Shown here piece after piece: positions 1-8,715 of a stretch of 64,000 nt of DNA. How positions within the stretch are numbered: position 1 is the stretch's first letter; every line of letters begins with the position of its first letter. This stretch comes from Mycolicibacterium arenosum (GTDB taxonomy: Bacteria > Actinomycetota > Actinomycetes > Mycobacteriales > Mycobacteriaceae). A program made the position numbers and the translations under genes. The stretch covers positions 40,607 through 104,606 of the forward strand of contig NZ_JANDBD010000009.1 in assembly GCF_024320865.1 (NCBI RefSeq), read 5' to 3'. The notes beneath the pieces were generated by a model. The model was not told where the DNA came from, ran no database searches, and saw nothing but the letters and a program-made list of their open reading frames with translations.

Positions 1-1
1 C

Positions 2-1846
2 GACGCCGACTACGACGCCCTGCGCTACAGCGCCGCCAACACCACCAAGGGCACCGTCACCGTCACCACCACCGGCGCCTGGACCTACACCCCCACCACC
101 GCCGCCCGACACGCCGCCGCCGCGATCGGCGCGCCCGCCTCAGCCAAACAGGACACCATCACCCTCACCGTCAGCGACGGCTACGGCGGCACCACCAACA
201 TCCCCGTCACCCTCACCATCATCCCCAAGAACACCGCACCGACCAATGCCGTTGCAATCGTGTCGAATACGCATCTGCGCACCGGCGTGGTCACGGGAGC
301 GATCACCGCGTCGGACGCCGACGGCGACGGCTTCACCTACAAGTCGACCACCTCGACCAAGGGGGCGTTGTCCATCGGTACCAGCGGCGCATTCACCTAC
401 ACCCCCACAGCCGCCGCCCGGCAGGCCGCGTCCGCTGCCAATGCGACGCCGGCGGCCAAGCTGGACACGTTCACCATCACCCTGGCCGACGGTCACGGCG
501 GATCCGCCCAGACGGTGCTCACCGTCGCGGTCACCCCGTACGGCGCCAACAGTCCGCTCACCCAGGTGAGCAGCTCTGTGGGCCAACCGAATTCCGCGAT
601 CGGCGCCGTCCAGGGCACGGTCACGGCGATCGATCCGGAGGGCGACGCGCTGACCTACCGGGTGACCTCCGGCCCGACGAAGGGCAGCGTGAGCATCGAC
701 ACCGGCACCGGTGCGTTCACCTACACGCCCACCACCAGGGCGCGATACGACGCCACCGTGCGACCGCCGGGACAGGTCGTCGACTCGTTCACCGTCACGG
801 TGTCCGACGCATACGGCGCCTCCGTCTCGACGACGGTGAGCGCCGTGCCGATCGCGGGGTACGACGCACACGCCATCGACCAGCGGCCGACGTCCGTCGG
901 CATCACGGATCCCTATCTTTACTACGCCTCGCAGGAGGAAACCGACGAGATCCTCGACCGGCTGCAGGCCGCCGGCGTCGACACCGTGCGCATTCACGTG
1001 CCATGGGCCGGCGTCGAAGTCGAAGACGACGTCTACGACTGGTCGCGGGTCGATCGGATGGTCGACTCGGCGCGCGCCAGGAACATCACGGTGGTCGCCA
1101 CCCTGAACCACACGCCGGAGTGGGCCGTCACGCCCGGCCAGCCGCCGCTGAGCGGGGCGCCCGCGGACCCGCAGACGTACGCCGACTTCGCGGGTGTCGT
1201 CGCGGCGAGGTACGCGGGCCGCGTCTCCGCCTACGAGGTCTGGAATGAGCCGAACGCGAAGATCTTCTGGGGCCCTGAGCCGAGCCCCGCGCAGTACACC
1301 GCGCTCCTGAAGGTGGCTTACGCGGCGATCAAGGCAGCAGATCCCAACGCCACGGTCGTGGCGGGTTCCGTGGGCTTCATCGAGGACAACCCCGGCGAGA
1401 CCATCGACGCCGTCCGCTTCGTCAGGGAGATGTACGAGAACGGCGCCGCAGGAAGTTTCGACGCCCTCGCGTTCCACCCGTACCACTACTGGTCACCGTT
1501 GTCGGTCGAGGATCCCGAGCAGATCTACCCGCGGGCGCAGCTGGAGCAGATCCATCAGCTGATGGTCGCCAACGGCGACGGCGAGAAGGTGATCTGGGCA
1601 ACGGAATACGGGCAGCCCACGTTGATCGGCGGCGAGGCTCGGCAGGCCGAGTTCCTCGCCGACTTCCTGCGCACGTGGCGCGAGATCCCCTACGCCGGGC
1701 CCGCCTACCTGTACACCACCAGGGACGGCGTGGGATACACCGATCTGGAGAACTCCTTCGGCCTCTACCGCGAGGACTGGACGCCGAAGCCCGCGCTCGG
1801 CGTGGTCGAAGAGGTCATCGACGAGAACGACGCCAGAGACCTTTAG
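2..1846 (+). CDS. Secreted Ig/cadherin-like repeat protein with C-terminal clan-A glycoside hydrolase domain (5' end outside window)
   Basis: The frame is open from base 2, so the gene begins upstream of the window. About three tandem modules of roughly 90-100 residues come first; each carries a DADGD-type acidic loop, a TYTPT strand and a DTFTITLADG-type closing strand, as in VCBS/cadherin-like repeats. From about base 890 a (beta/alpha)8 hydrolase follows: WNEPN holds the likely acid/base Glu (codon 1247-1249) and ATEYGQP the likely nucleophile Glu (codon 1604-1606), the pattern of GH5/GH39-type enzymes. It probably acts on a polysaccharide at or outside the cell surface. The substrate cannot be told from sequence. 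Codon use changes near base 240: before it almost every codon ends in C. A bidirectional terminator follows directly. Confidence 0.8.
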   Translation, partial: DADYDALRYSAANTTKGTVTVTTTGAWTYTPTTAARHAAAAIGAPASAKQDTITLTVSDGYGGTTNIPVTLTIIPKNTAPTNAVAIVSNTHLRTGVVTGAITASDADGDGFTYKSTTSTKGALSIGTSGAFTYTPTAAARQAASAANATPAAKLDTFTITLADGHGGSAQTVLTVAVTPYGANSPLTQVSSSVGQPNSAIGAVQGTVTAIDPEGDALTYRVTSGPTKGSVSIDTGTGAFTYTPTTRARYDATVRPPGQVVDSFTVTVSDAYGASVSTTVSAVPIAGYDAHAIDQRPTSVGITDPYLYYASQEETDEILDRLQAAGVDTVRIHVPWAGVEVEDDVYDWSRVDRMVDSARARNITVVATLNHTPEWAVTPGQPPLSGAPADPQTYADFAGVVAARYAGRVSAYEVWNEPNAKIFWGPEPSPAQYTALLKVAYAAIKAADPNATVVAGSVGFIEDNPGETIDAVRFVREMYENGAAGSFDALAFHPYHYWSPLSVEDPEQIYPRAQLEQIHQLMVANGDGEKVIWATEYGQPTLIGGEARQAEFLADFLRTWREIPYAGPAYLYTTRDGVGYTDLENSFGLYREDWTPKPALGVVEEVIDENDARDL

Positions 1847-1852
1847 TGATTC

Positions 1853-1891
1853 GTGCACCCGGAGGAGCGGTGAGCGCTCCTCCGGGTGCAC
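1853..1891. terminator. Bidirectional terminator hairpin
   Basis: A perfect 17-bp inverted repeat (1853-1869 and 1875-1891) with a 5-nt loop lies between the convergent stops at 1846 and 1895. There is no U-run, as is common for mycobacterial terminators. Confidence 0.75.
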
Positions 1892-1894
1892 AAA

Positions 1895-4800
1895 TCACAG
1901 GAGACCCAGCAGTTTCAGGTCGGTGATGTACTTGACGATCACCGGCGCGGTCACGTGCGGGATGTCCTTCTCCGGGCCGATTTTCGCGTCCTGCACCGCC
2001 GAGCGGAACCGCTCGGTCGACGCCACCGCACCGTTCACCGGATGCTCCGGCTTCTGGTAGTTGTGCAGCAGCGGGAGCAGCGACGCGTTGCGCTGCCGCT
2101 CCGGCAGTGCCCGCAACGTCGTTTCGAACCGCTCGAGCCAGGCGCTGTACTCGTCGACGCGCTGGATCGGGTAGCCCGCGTCGATCAACCAGCCGACGAA
2201 GGTGTCCATGTCGACGCCGTCGTCGTGCGGGTTCATCACGTGGTAGGTCTCGAACCCGTCGGCGACAGCGACGCCCAGCGTGGAGATCGCCTCCGCGATG
2301 AACTCGACGGGTAGCCCGTCGTAGTGGGCGCGCTGCGGCTCGCCCTCGGAGTCCAACTCGTAGAACGACTTCGGGGCCACACCCGTGGTGACGAGCGACA
2401 GCATCATGCGGGTGAACATGTCGGGCAGGTTGAGCTGTCCGGCGTACGTGGTGTCGGCGAGGATCATGTCGCAGCGGAACACCGACGCGGGCAGCCCGAA
2501 CCGGTCGTGCGCCTCGCGCAGCAGCACTTCGCCCGCCCACTTGCTGTTGCCGTAGCCGTTGGCGTAGCTGTCGTCGATGCGCCGGGTCGCACTGACCACC
2601 CGCACGTCGGCGTCCTCTTCGAAGTCGCGGCTGTCAGCTATCCCCGCGCCCACCGCCATGGTCGACACGTAGACGAACGGCTTGATCCGCGTGGTGAGCG
2701 CGATGCGGAGCAACTCGGCGGTGCCGACCACGTTCGGTCCGAACAGCTGGCTGTACGGCAGCACGTGGTTCACCAGCGCGGCCGGGTCGACGATCAGGTC
2801 GACGGTGTCGGCCAGTCGCAGCCACGTCGCGTCGTCCAGCCCGAGGTTCGCCTCGCCCTTGTCACCGGCGAACACCTCGAGATGGTCGGCGGCCAGTTCG
2901 CGGTAGTGCGCCAACAGCTTCGGATCGCCCGAATCGAACGTGGCGTCCAGCCGCGCGCGAGCCGCTGCGTCGTCCTTGGCCCGGACCAGGGCGATCACCT
3001 TGCCGCCGACGAGGTCCATCCGCTCCAGCCACTCCAGCGCCAGGTAGCGGCCCAGGAATCCGGTTGCGCCGGTCAACAGAACCGTCCGCACCTCGGCGGC
3101 CGGCCCCGGCAGCTCGCCGGCGGCGGCCAGCGTGGCCTCGTCGAAGAACTTCTCCAGGGTGAGGTCGGCGGCACGCACTTCGACGGCGTCACGCCCGTGT
3201 ACAGAGGCGAACGTCGGCCGCTTCGCGCCGGAGCTGCGCTCGGCGTCCACGTAATCGGCGATCGACGCGAGATCGCTTGCGGGGCTGACGATGACGCCGA
3301 CCGGAACCTCGATACCGAAGATGTCCTGCAGCAGGTTCGAGAACGTCAGCGCCGATAGCGAATCGCCGCCGAGATCGGTGAACTGCGCATCTCCGGTCAC
3401 ATCGGCGGACGCAGCGCCCAGCAGTGCGCCGGCGGCCCGCCGCACCGTTTCGAGGGTGGGCCGGTCGGCGCCCGTGCGGCGCAGGTCTCGCAGCTCGCCT
3501 TCCTGGCCGTCGGCCAGTTCGGCGTAGAGCTGCTCGAGCTGCGGGCCGTAGGTCGCCTTCAAGCGCGGCCACGCCAGCTTGCGAATGCCGGTCAGCAGAC
3601 CGTTCTCCAACGTGAAAGGTGTGGTTTCGATCAGAAAGTCGCGAGGAACTTCGAAAGACTGGAGATTCGCGGCGTGTGCCACGTCCTTGAGCGACGCGGC
3701 GATTGCGGCCTTGTCGACGGTATCGTCGCTGGGCACCACCACGGCCAACAGGTAGGGCCGGGCGCTGTTGCCGTAGACGAAGATCTGTTGCACCAGAGGG
3801 CTGTTGCCGAAGGCCGCCTCGAGTTTGGACACCGTGACGAACTCGCCCTGCGACAGCTTCAGCACGTTGTTGCGGCGGTCGACGTAGCGCACCTGATCGG
3901 GGCCGAGCTCGGCGACGATGTCACCGGTTCGGTAGTAGCCGTCGGCGTCGAACACCTCGGCCGTGACCTCGGGCCGCTTGTAGTAGCCGGGGAACAGTTG
4001 GTCCGACTTCACCAGCAGCTCGCCGCGCGGGTGCGGAACGTCGCTGCCGAAGTACCCCAGTTCGGGGACGTCGACGAGCTTGTAGTCGAGGACCGGGGGC
4101 CGACGGATCACGCCGTCGACGAACACCGCGCCGGCCTCCGTCGAGCCGTACCCCTCGGTGAGGTGAACGCCGAGGAAGTCCTCGACCCACGCCTTGAGCT
4201 CGGCCGAGATGGGCGCGGAGCCGGTCAGCACCGACACGTAGCGGTCGCCGAGCATGTCGGTCCTGATTCGCTCCGGCTCTTCACCGCGCGCGATTCGGCT
4301 CTCGTAGTCCTGGTGCAGCATGTCCCAGACGCGTGGCACGAAGTTCATCTGCGTGGGTCGCACCAGCGCGAGGTCCTCGAGGAACGTCGACAGATCGCTG
4401 CGGGCCGAGAAGTACGCGGTGCCGCCTGCGGCGAGCGTGCCGTACAGCCCACCGCGTCCCATCACGTGGCTCATCGGCATGAAGTTCAGCGTGATCGCGG
4501 GCACCAGACCCTGCTGCTCGTCCCAGTGCCGGTTGGCGTCGGACCGCCACAGCGAGGCGACCTTGCTCTCCGGGTAGATCGCGCCCTTCGGGGCACCGGT
4601 GCTGCCGGAGGTGTAGATCAGCAGCGCGATCGGATCGTCGCCATCCGCCACCGCGGACACGACGGGCAGGTCGGCGCCGCGGGCGATCACGTCCGCGAGC
4701 GTCTCGACCACGACACCGGTTCCGGCGAGCGAGGCCACCGTCTCCTCGTAGGCCGCGCGCTGGGCGTCGACCTCGGGCCGGTAGTCGAACACGACCAGGC

Positions 4801-5350
4801 GCTGCGGCGCGGGACCGGCGGCGATGAGGGACACGGCGTCGGCCACGTAGTCGATACTCGACGCGATCAGGCTCGGCTCGGTCTCGGCGATGATCGGCTG
4901 CAGCGCCGCGTGCGGGGCGCTGGTCTGCAGCGGGACGGACACCGCTCCGAGCAGTGCTGCCGCGGTGTCCACGACGACGTAGTCGGGGCTGGTGAAGCCG
5001 AGGATGGCGATCCGATCGCCTGCGTCGACCGGGGTTCCGTGCAGCGCGGCGGCAGTGGCGCGCACCCGGTCGCCCAGGTCGCCGTAGCGGATCGTGTCGA
5101 ACCGCGGTAGCAGCTTGGTCGTGGTGCGGCCGCCGGCGTCGGTGACGAGTTCGACGGCGCGGTAGCCGAGAGCGGGCCGGTCGGCGTAGCCGTCCAACAC
5201 GGCGGCGACGACGCCGGGCAGCCGTAGACCGGGCTGGTCGGCGGCCTCGCTCACCGTCTGGTCGGGCTTTGCTGCCGCGAACTGCTCATCGGTGTCGTAG
5301 AGGTTCTGGATGCGGCGTTGCAGCCGTTCATCGTGGGTATCGGTGGTCAT
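1895..5350 (-). CDS. car: Carboxylic acid reductase
   Basis: This 1151-residue enzyme should reduce carboxylic acids to aldehydes using ATP and NADPH, in the cytosol. Three domains are visible. The adenylation domain has the AMP-binding motif YTSGSTGAPKG at about 246-256 and YGSTE at 401-405. The carrier domain has GGDSL with the phosphopantetheine Ser at about 664. The reductase domain has the Rossmann motif TGATGFLG at about 760-767 and a YGNSK active-site motif. Length and order match mycobacterial and Nocardia CARs (FadD9 in M. tuberculosis). It needs a phosphopantetheinyl transferase, which is not in the window. The ATG at 5350 follows AAGGA. It is monocistronic, with a promoter and palindromes just upstream. 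Confidence 0.93.
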   Translation of the reverse strand: MTTDTHDERLQRRIQNLYDTDEQFAAAKPDQTVSEAADQPGLRLPGVVAAVLDGYADRPALGYRAVELVTDAGGRTTTKLLPRFDTIRYGDLGDRVRATAAALHGTPVDAGDRIAILGFTSPDYVVVDTAAALLGAVSVPLQTSAPHAALQPIIAETEPSLIASSIDYVADAVSLIAAGPAPQRLVVFDYRPEVDAQRAAYEETVASLAGTGVVVETLADVIARGADLPVVSAVADGDDPIALLIYTSGSTGAPKGAIYPESKVASLWRSDANRHWDEQQGLVPAITLNFMPMSHVMGRGGLYGTLAAGGTAYFSARSDLSTFLEDLALVRPTQMNFVPRVWDMLHQDYESRIARGEEPERIRTDMLGDRYVSVLTGSAPISAELKAWVEDFLGVHLTEGYGSTEAGAVFVDGVIRRPPVLDYKLVDVPELGYFGSDVPHPRGELLVKSDQLFPGYYKRPEVTAEVFDADGYYRTGDIVAELGPDQVRYVDRRNNVLKLSQGEFVTVSKLEAAFGNSPLVQQIFVYGNSARPYLLAVVVPSDDTVDKAAIAASLKDVAHAANLQSFEVPRDFLIETTPFTLENGLLTGIRKLAWPRLKATYGPQLEQLYAELADGQEGELRDLRRTGADRPTLETVRRAAGALLGAASADVTGDAQFTDLGGDSLSALTFSNLLQDIFGIEVPVGVIVSPASDLASIADYVDAERSSGAKRPTFASVHGRDAVEVRAADLTLEKFFDEATLAAAGELPGPAAEVRTVLLTGATGFLGRYLALEWLERMDLVGGKVIALVRAKDDAAARARLDATFDSGDPKLLAHYRELAADHLEVFAGDKGEANLGLDDATWLRLADTVDLIVDPAALVNHVLPYSQLFGPNVVGTAELLRIALTTRIKPFVYVSTMAVGAGIADSRDFEEDADVRVVSATRRIDDSYANGYGNSKWAGEVLLREAHDRFGLPASVFRCDMILADTTYAGQLNLPDMFTRMMLSLVTTGVAPKSFYELDSEGEPQRAHYDGLPVEFIAEAISTLGVAVADGFETYHVMNPHDDGVDMDTFVGWLIDAGYPIQRVDEYSAWLERFETTLRALPERQRNASLLPLLHNYQKPEHPVNGAVASTERFRSAVQDAKIGPEKDIPHVTAPVIVKYITDLKLLGLL

Positions 5351-5358
5351 CGGAGTCC

Positions 5359-5399
5359 TTAGTACTAACGCTGTTATCGCGGCGCATCTTCGCGTCCAA
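5359..5399 (-). promoter_or_regulatory. car promoter with TTAG/CTAA palindrome over the start site
   Basis: On the minus strand TTGGAC (5399-5394), a 17-nt spacer and TAACAG (5376-5371) form a plausible SigA-type promoter. The perfect palindrome TTAGTACTAA (5359-5368) lies just past the -10 and would cover the start point, a repressor-like position. Confidence 0.45.
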
Positions 5400-5403
5400 C
5401 CGA

Positions 5404-5431
5404 AACAACGTTAGCAAAACTAAAGGTTGTT
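5404..5431. promoter_or_regulatory. Second TTAG/CTAA inverted repeat upstream of car
   Basis: Imperfect dyad: left arm AACAACGTTAG, spacer CAAAA, right arm CTAAAGGTTGTT. It repeats the TTAG/CTAA half-sites of the palindrome at 5359-5368 and lies just upstream of the car -35, so one regulator could bind both. Confidence 0.4.
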
Positions 5432-5532
5432 CCCGCGTTCCTGACCTGCCAGTTTCCTGTGTGAGGACCATCACGTGGCGCCGTTGGTTAATGCGGCTAA
5501 GTATTGGAGGCGGACATTCGAAGGAGACGGCC

Positions 5533-6462
5533 ATGACGAGAACCGACAACGACACCTGGGATCTGGCGACCAGCGTCGGCGCCACCGCGACGATGGTGGC
5601 CGCGGCCCGCGCGATTGCCACCAACGCCGACGAGCCCCTGATCAACGACCAGTTCGCCGAACCGCTGGTACGCGCCGTCGGCGTCGACTTCCTGACCAAG
5701 TGGGCCAGCGGCGAGATGGATCCCGACCAGTTCGAAGACGACGCCGCCGGCTGGGGGCTGCGCTACATGCCGTACGCGATGGCCGCGCGCACCCAGTTCT
5801 TCGACGCGTTCTTCGCCGACGCCGCCGAACGGGGCATCCGCCAGGCCGTGATCCTCGCCTCGGGACTGGACTCCCGCGCGTACCGGCTCGAGTGGCCGGC
5901 GGGCACCACGGTCTACGAGATCGACCAGCCCCAGGTGATCGCGTTCAAGCGGACCACGCTCAGCCGGTTCGGCGCCTTCCCCACCACCGACCTCAAGTCG
6001 CTGGCCGTCGATCTGCGCGACGACTGGGTGTCCGCACTCACCGACGCCGGCTTCGATCCGAACCAGCCGTCGGCCTGGATCGCCGAGGGACTCTTCGGCT
6101 ACCTGCCGCCCGAGGCGCAGGACAAGCTGCTCGACGCCGTCACCGAACTCAGCGCACCCGGAAGCATGATCGGCGTCGAAGCGGTACCGCACAATCCGGA
6201 CGCCGACTACGCCGAGGCCCGCGAGAAGATGCGGGAGGCCACCGAGAAATGGCGCGATTTCGGCTTCGATCTCGACTTCGCGGAACTGACGTTCGAGGGC
6301 GAGCGGCACGACGTCGCCGAGTACCTCGACGCCCGCGGATGGCGGACCGACGCGATCTCGATGAGTGCCCTACTGACCGAAAAGGGCTATCCCGCAATGC
6401 CTCAGGTGGATGGGGCGGCCTCGATGGCCGACGTGCAGTACACGACGTCGCACCGGCGCTGA
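5533..6462 (+). CDS. SAM-dependent methyltransferase, mycobacterial TIGR00027/LCMT-like family
   Basis: A 309-residue class I methyltransferase. It has the N-terminal WDLATSVG and family features such as LASGLDSRAYRL (SAM-binding loop), YEIDQPQVI (acidic ribose-binding end of beta 2) and WIAEGLFGYLP. Mycobacteria carry many paralogues of this family, which resembles leucine carboxyl and Ppm-type methyltransferases; substrates are mostly unknown. I chose the ATG at 5533 because AAGGAGA ends 5 nt before it. It stands alone, divergent from car, and its stop nearly touches that of the minus-strand DMT gene. Confidence 0.85.
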   Translation: MTRTDNDTWDLATSVGATATMVAAARAIATNADEPLINDQFAEPLVRAVGVDFLTKWASGEMDPDQFEDDAAGWGLRYMPYAMAARTQFFDAFFADAAERGIRQAVILASGLDSRAYRLEWPAGTTVYEIDQPQVIAFKRTTLSRFGAFPTTDLKSLAVDLRDDWVSALTDAGFDPNQPSAWIAEGLFGYLPPEAQDKLLDAVTELSAPGSMIGVEAVPHNPDADYAEAREKMREATEKWRDFGFDLDFAELTFEGERHDVAEYLDARGWRTDAISMSALLTEKGYPAMPQVDGAASMADVQYTTSHRR

Positions 6463-6463
6463 G

Positions 6464-7360
6464 CTACGCGGGGTCGCGCGCGGCCTTGAGTTCGAGTTCG
6501 GCCTCGTAGGCGCCCTCTTCCCTGGCGAGTGCGACCGTGGCCACCGTCATCGCCGCGAGCGCGATCGTCAGGGCGATGGCTGCGGCGCCACCCGCGTCGA
6601 GTTCCTCGCCGAGCACGACGGCGCCGAGCAGGATCGCGACGACGGGTTCCAGCACGAGCATCGTCGGCACCGACGTCTGCAGTGCACCCGCGTGAAAGGC
6701 CGACTGCTGCAACAGCGTTGCGAAGACACCGAGCGCGACGAGGGCGTACGGCGCCGGGGTGGCCAGCACGCCGAGCAGTCCGCGGTCGGCACCCATGTGC
6801 ATGACGATCTTGGTGACCATCGCGACCATGCCGAACAGGAAACCGACCGCCACCGCCAGTAGCACGGCGCGCTGCCACCCCGCGGGGAACCGCACGGCGA
6901 CGACCACACAAGCCAGCACCAGTACGACGCACGCCACCGAGACGATCACGGCCAGCGTCATCGACGACGGCGTCTCCTGCGGTCCCGGTTTGGCGAGCAG
7001 GACGAACACCGCCAGACCCACCGTGAGAAGGCCTGCCCACAGCCACTCGGTGCGGGTCACCCGCCTGCCCGACAGGCGCGCGCTCAACGGCAGGGTGAAC
7101 AGCAGCGCCGACACCAGGATGGGCTGGACGACGATCAGCGAGCCCTTGATGAGCGCCAGCGCCTGGAACACGAACCCGAGGACCGCGGCACCGGTGCCCG
7201 CCCACCAGAGCGGCCTGCGCAGCAGCGTGGCGAGCATCCTGGTGCTGACGCCGTCTTCGCTGGGGACGTCCATCGTCGCGCGCTGCCGCACGACGATGCC
7301 GATGGCCATGAAGATCGCGGCGCAGAGCGCCAGAACAATGGTGAGGCCGTGTCCGAGCAA
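6464..7360 (-). CDS. DMT/EamA-like membrane transporter
   Basis: A 298-residue membrane protein with about nine or ten hydrophobic segments and an internal two-fold pattern, as in drug/metabolite transporters of the EamA type. The C-terminus is short, charged and cytosolic. The start is TTG, 3 nt after the TGA of the preceding small gene, and no ATG occurs until codon 18, so translation is probably coupled. As last gene of the P450-phosphotransferase operon it may move the pathway's substrate or product. The transported compound cannot be inferred. Confidence 0.75.
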   Translation of the reverse strand: MLGHGLTIVLALCAAIFMAIGIVVRQRATMDVPSEDGVSTRMLATLLRRPLWWAGTGAAVLGFVFQALALIKGSLIVVQPILVSALLFTLPLSARLSGRRVTRTEWLWAGLLTVGLAVFVLLAKPGPQETPSSMTLAVIVSVACVVLVLACVVVAVRFPAGWQRAVLLAVAVGFLFGMVAMVTKIVMHMGADRGLLGVLATPAPYALVALGVFATLLQQSAFHAGALQTSVPTMLVLEPVVAILLGAVVLGEELDAGGAAAIALTIALAAMTVATVALAREEGAYEAELELKAARDPA

Positions 7361-7363
7361 CGG

Positions 7364-7636
7364 TCAGCCGGCTTCGACGCGGTCACCCGCGTCGGCCTTA
7401 TCGGCACGCGTGTCGGGCCCCAGCCTGTCGGCCACCCGACCGACCGCATCGTCGACGCGCTCGACCGCAGCGCCGAACCGATCGCGCACCCGCTCCCCCG
7501 CCGTGTCGACGTCGTCGGCGGCACTGAGCAGGTGCGCTCGCACGCTCAGCCGGAGCCGCTCCGCGACCGAACGCAGTCGCAGCCGCACGTGATCGTCGAC
7601 CTCAACGGTGACGTAGGGCAGTACCTTGAGCCGCAT
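7364..7636 (-). CDS. Small conserved mycobacterial protein
   Basis: A 90-residue soluble, highly charged protein beginning MRLKVLPYVTVEVDDHV. The C-terminal half is helical with many Arg and Asp residues (VDTAGERVRDRFGAAVERVD) and may form a coiled coil. I do not recognise a domain. The ATG at 7636 lies 14 nt after the phosphotransferase stop, so it belongs to the P450 operon. Upstream in-frame residues were left out because they overlap the previous gene. Confidence 0.6.
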   Translation of the reverse strand: MRLKVLPYVTVEVDDHVRLRLRSVAERLRLSVRAHLLSAADDVDTAGERVRDRFGAAVERVDDAVGRVADRLGPDTRADKADAGDRVEAG

Positions 7637-7650
7637 GCCGCCAGAGTAGT

Positions 7651-8715
7651 TCAGCGCGCCGCGGCAGTCAGATCGGCCAGAGCCTGCGCGGTCTGAAGAT
7701 CCTCGTACGCCGCCGAGTACCGCTGGGCCAGCGCCAGTGCGATATCCGGGCGCTGCCACAGCTCCCCGGCACTGGCGGTGCACAGCCACAGCGTCAGACC
7801 GTGGGCCACCGATGCCCGGTAGCGCAGCCAGATCTCGTCGGCTGTCGGCAGCTCGTCGGCCGGCAGGCCCAGCCCGCCGCGGTAGACCGCCAGCAGCTCG
7901 CGCTCGTGTTGGCGGCGGTCCTCGGTGGTGACGGCGCCCTGCAGGAAGTAACCGAGGTCCAGAGAGAAGTTGCCGCGCCTGGCGACCTGCCAGTCGAGGA
8001 AACCCAGTTCGCCGTCCGGCAGCACGTAGGTGTTCCCGACGTGCGCGTCCCCGTGCAGCAGCGTGGGCGGGCCGACGGTCAGCGTGCGGATGTAGGGCTT
8101 CCAGACGTTCTCGATGAGCTGCTCGATGGACAGCGCGTGCACGGACGCCGGCGCGTCGTCACCGAGCCGGTCCAGCGCGGCCTGCAGTGGCGCCGCACCC
8201 ATGCCCTCCCAGGGGACGAACGGCTCGAGCCAGGTCAGTTCGGGGCGTTCGACGCGGTGGCCCCAGTACCGGCCGTGCATGCGGGCCAGGCCACGCAGAC
8301 CGTTGGCGGCCTGGTCGACCGACAGCGGCCGGACGGCGTCCCGCGGGTCGGCACCGCGTGCGGTGAGGTCCTCCATGACGAGCAGGAAGTCCTCGTCGGT
8401 TTCGTCGATCACCGCCGCGTACACCAGCGGATGCTCCAGCGGCAGAGGCACTTTCGAAGTGAACAGCCGTGGCTCGTGCAGCAGACCGCTGGTGAGCTTG
8501 ATCAGGAACTTGTGGTCCGGGTCGACGGCCTTGACGAACACGGTGTCCGGGCCGTCCCCGGACGAGTAGCCCAGCGACAGCCGCGCGCGACGGTTGGTGC
8601 CGTCGTCGCGCATCTCGACGGTCACCGAATCGACGACGACGCCGGCCAGGTCCAACGCCGTCGTCATCCACTCCGGAGTGAGCTCGGCCCAGTCCTTCGG
8701 GACGGTGAGCGTCAT
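7651..8715 (-). CDS. Aminoglycoside/choline-kinase-like phosphotransferase
   Basis: A 354-residue protein-kinase-fold phosphotransferase. LLHGDAHVGNTYV is the catalytic loop (HGDxHxxN) and FLDWQ the metal-binding Asp. FVKAVDP and LLVMEDL fit the ATP-binding Lys and hinge regions. The start ATG shares one base with the P450 stop (TGATG), a sign of coupled translation. Mycobacteria often pair such kinases with P450s and acyl-CoA or steroid enzymes; the acceptor is unknown. Antibiotic resistance should not be assumed from the family name. Confidence 0.8.
   Translation of the reverse strand: MTLTVPKDWAELTPEWMTTALDLAGVVVDSVTVEMRDDGTNRRARLSLGYSSGDGPDTVFVKAVDPDHKFLIKLTSGLLHEPRLFTSKVPLPLEHPLVYAAVIDETDEDFLLVMEDLTARGADPRDAVRPLSVDQAANGLRGLARMHGRYWGHRVERPELTWLEPFVPWEGMGAAPLQAALDRLGDDAPASVHALSIEQLIENVWKPYIRTLTVGPPTLLHGDAHVGNTYVLPDGELGFLDWQVARRGNFSLDLGYFLQGAVTTEDRRQHERELLAVYRGGLGLPADELPTADEIWLRYRASVAHGLTLWLCTASAGELWQRPDIALALAQRYSAAYEDLQTAQALADLTAAAR

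Noticed and set aside
140..1486. 448-codon minus-strand frame opposite the glycosidase
   Set aside because: Shadow frame; composition follows from the C-ending codons of the true gene.
3674..5110. 478-codon plus-strand frame opposite car
   Set aside because: Antisense shadow of the carboxylic acid reductase; no motif, no start signals.
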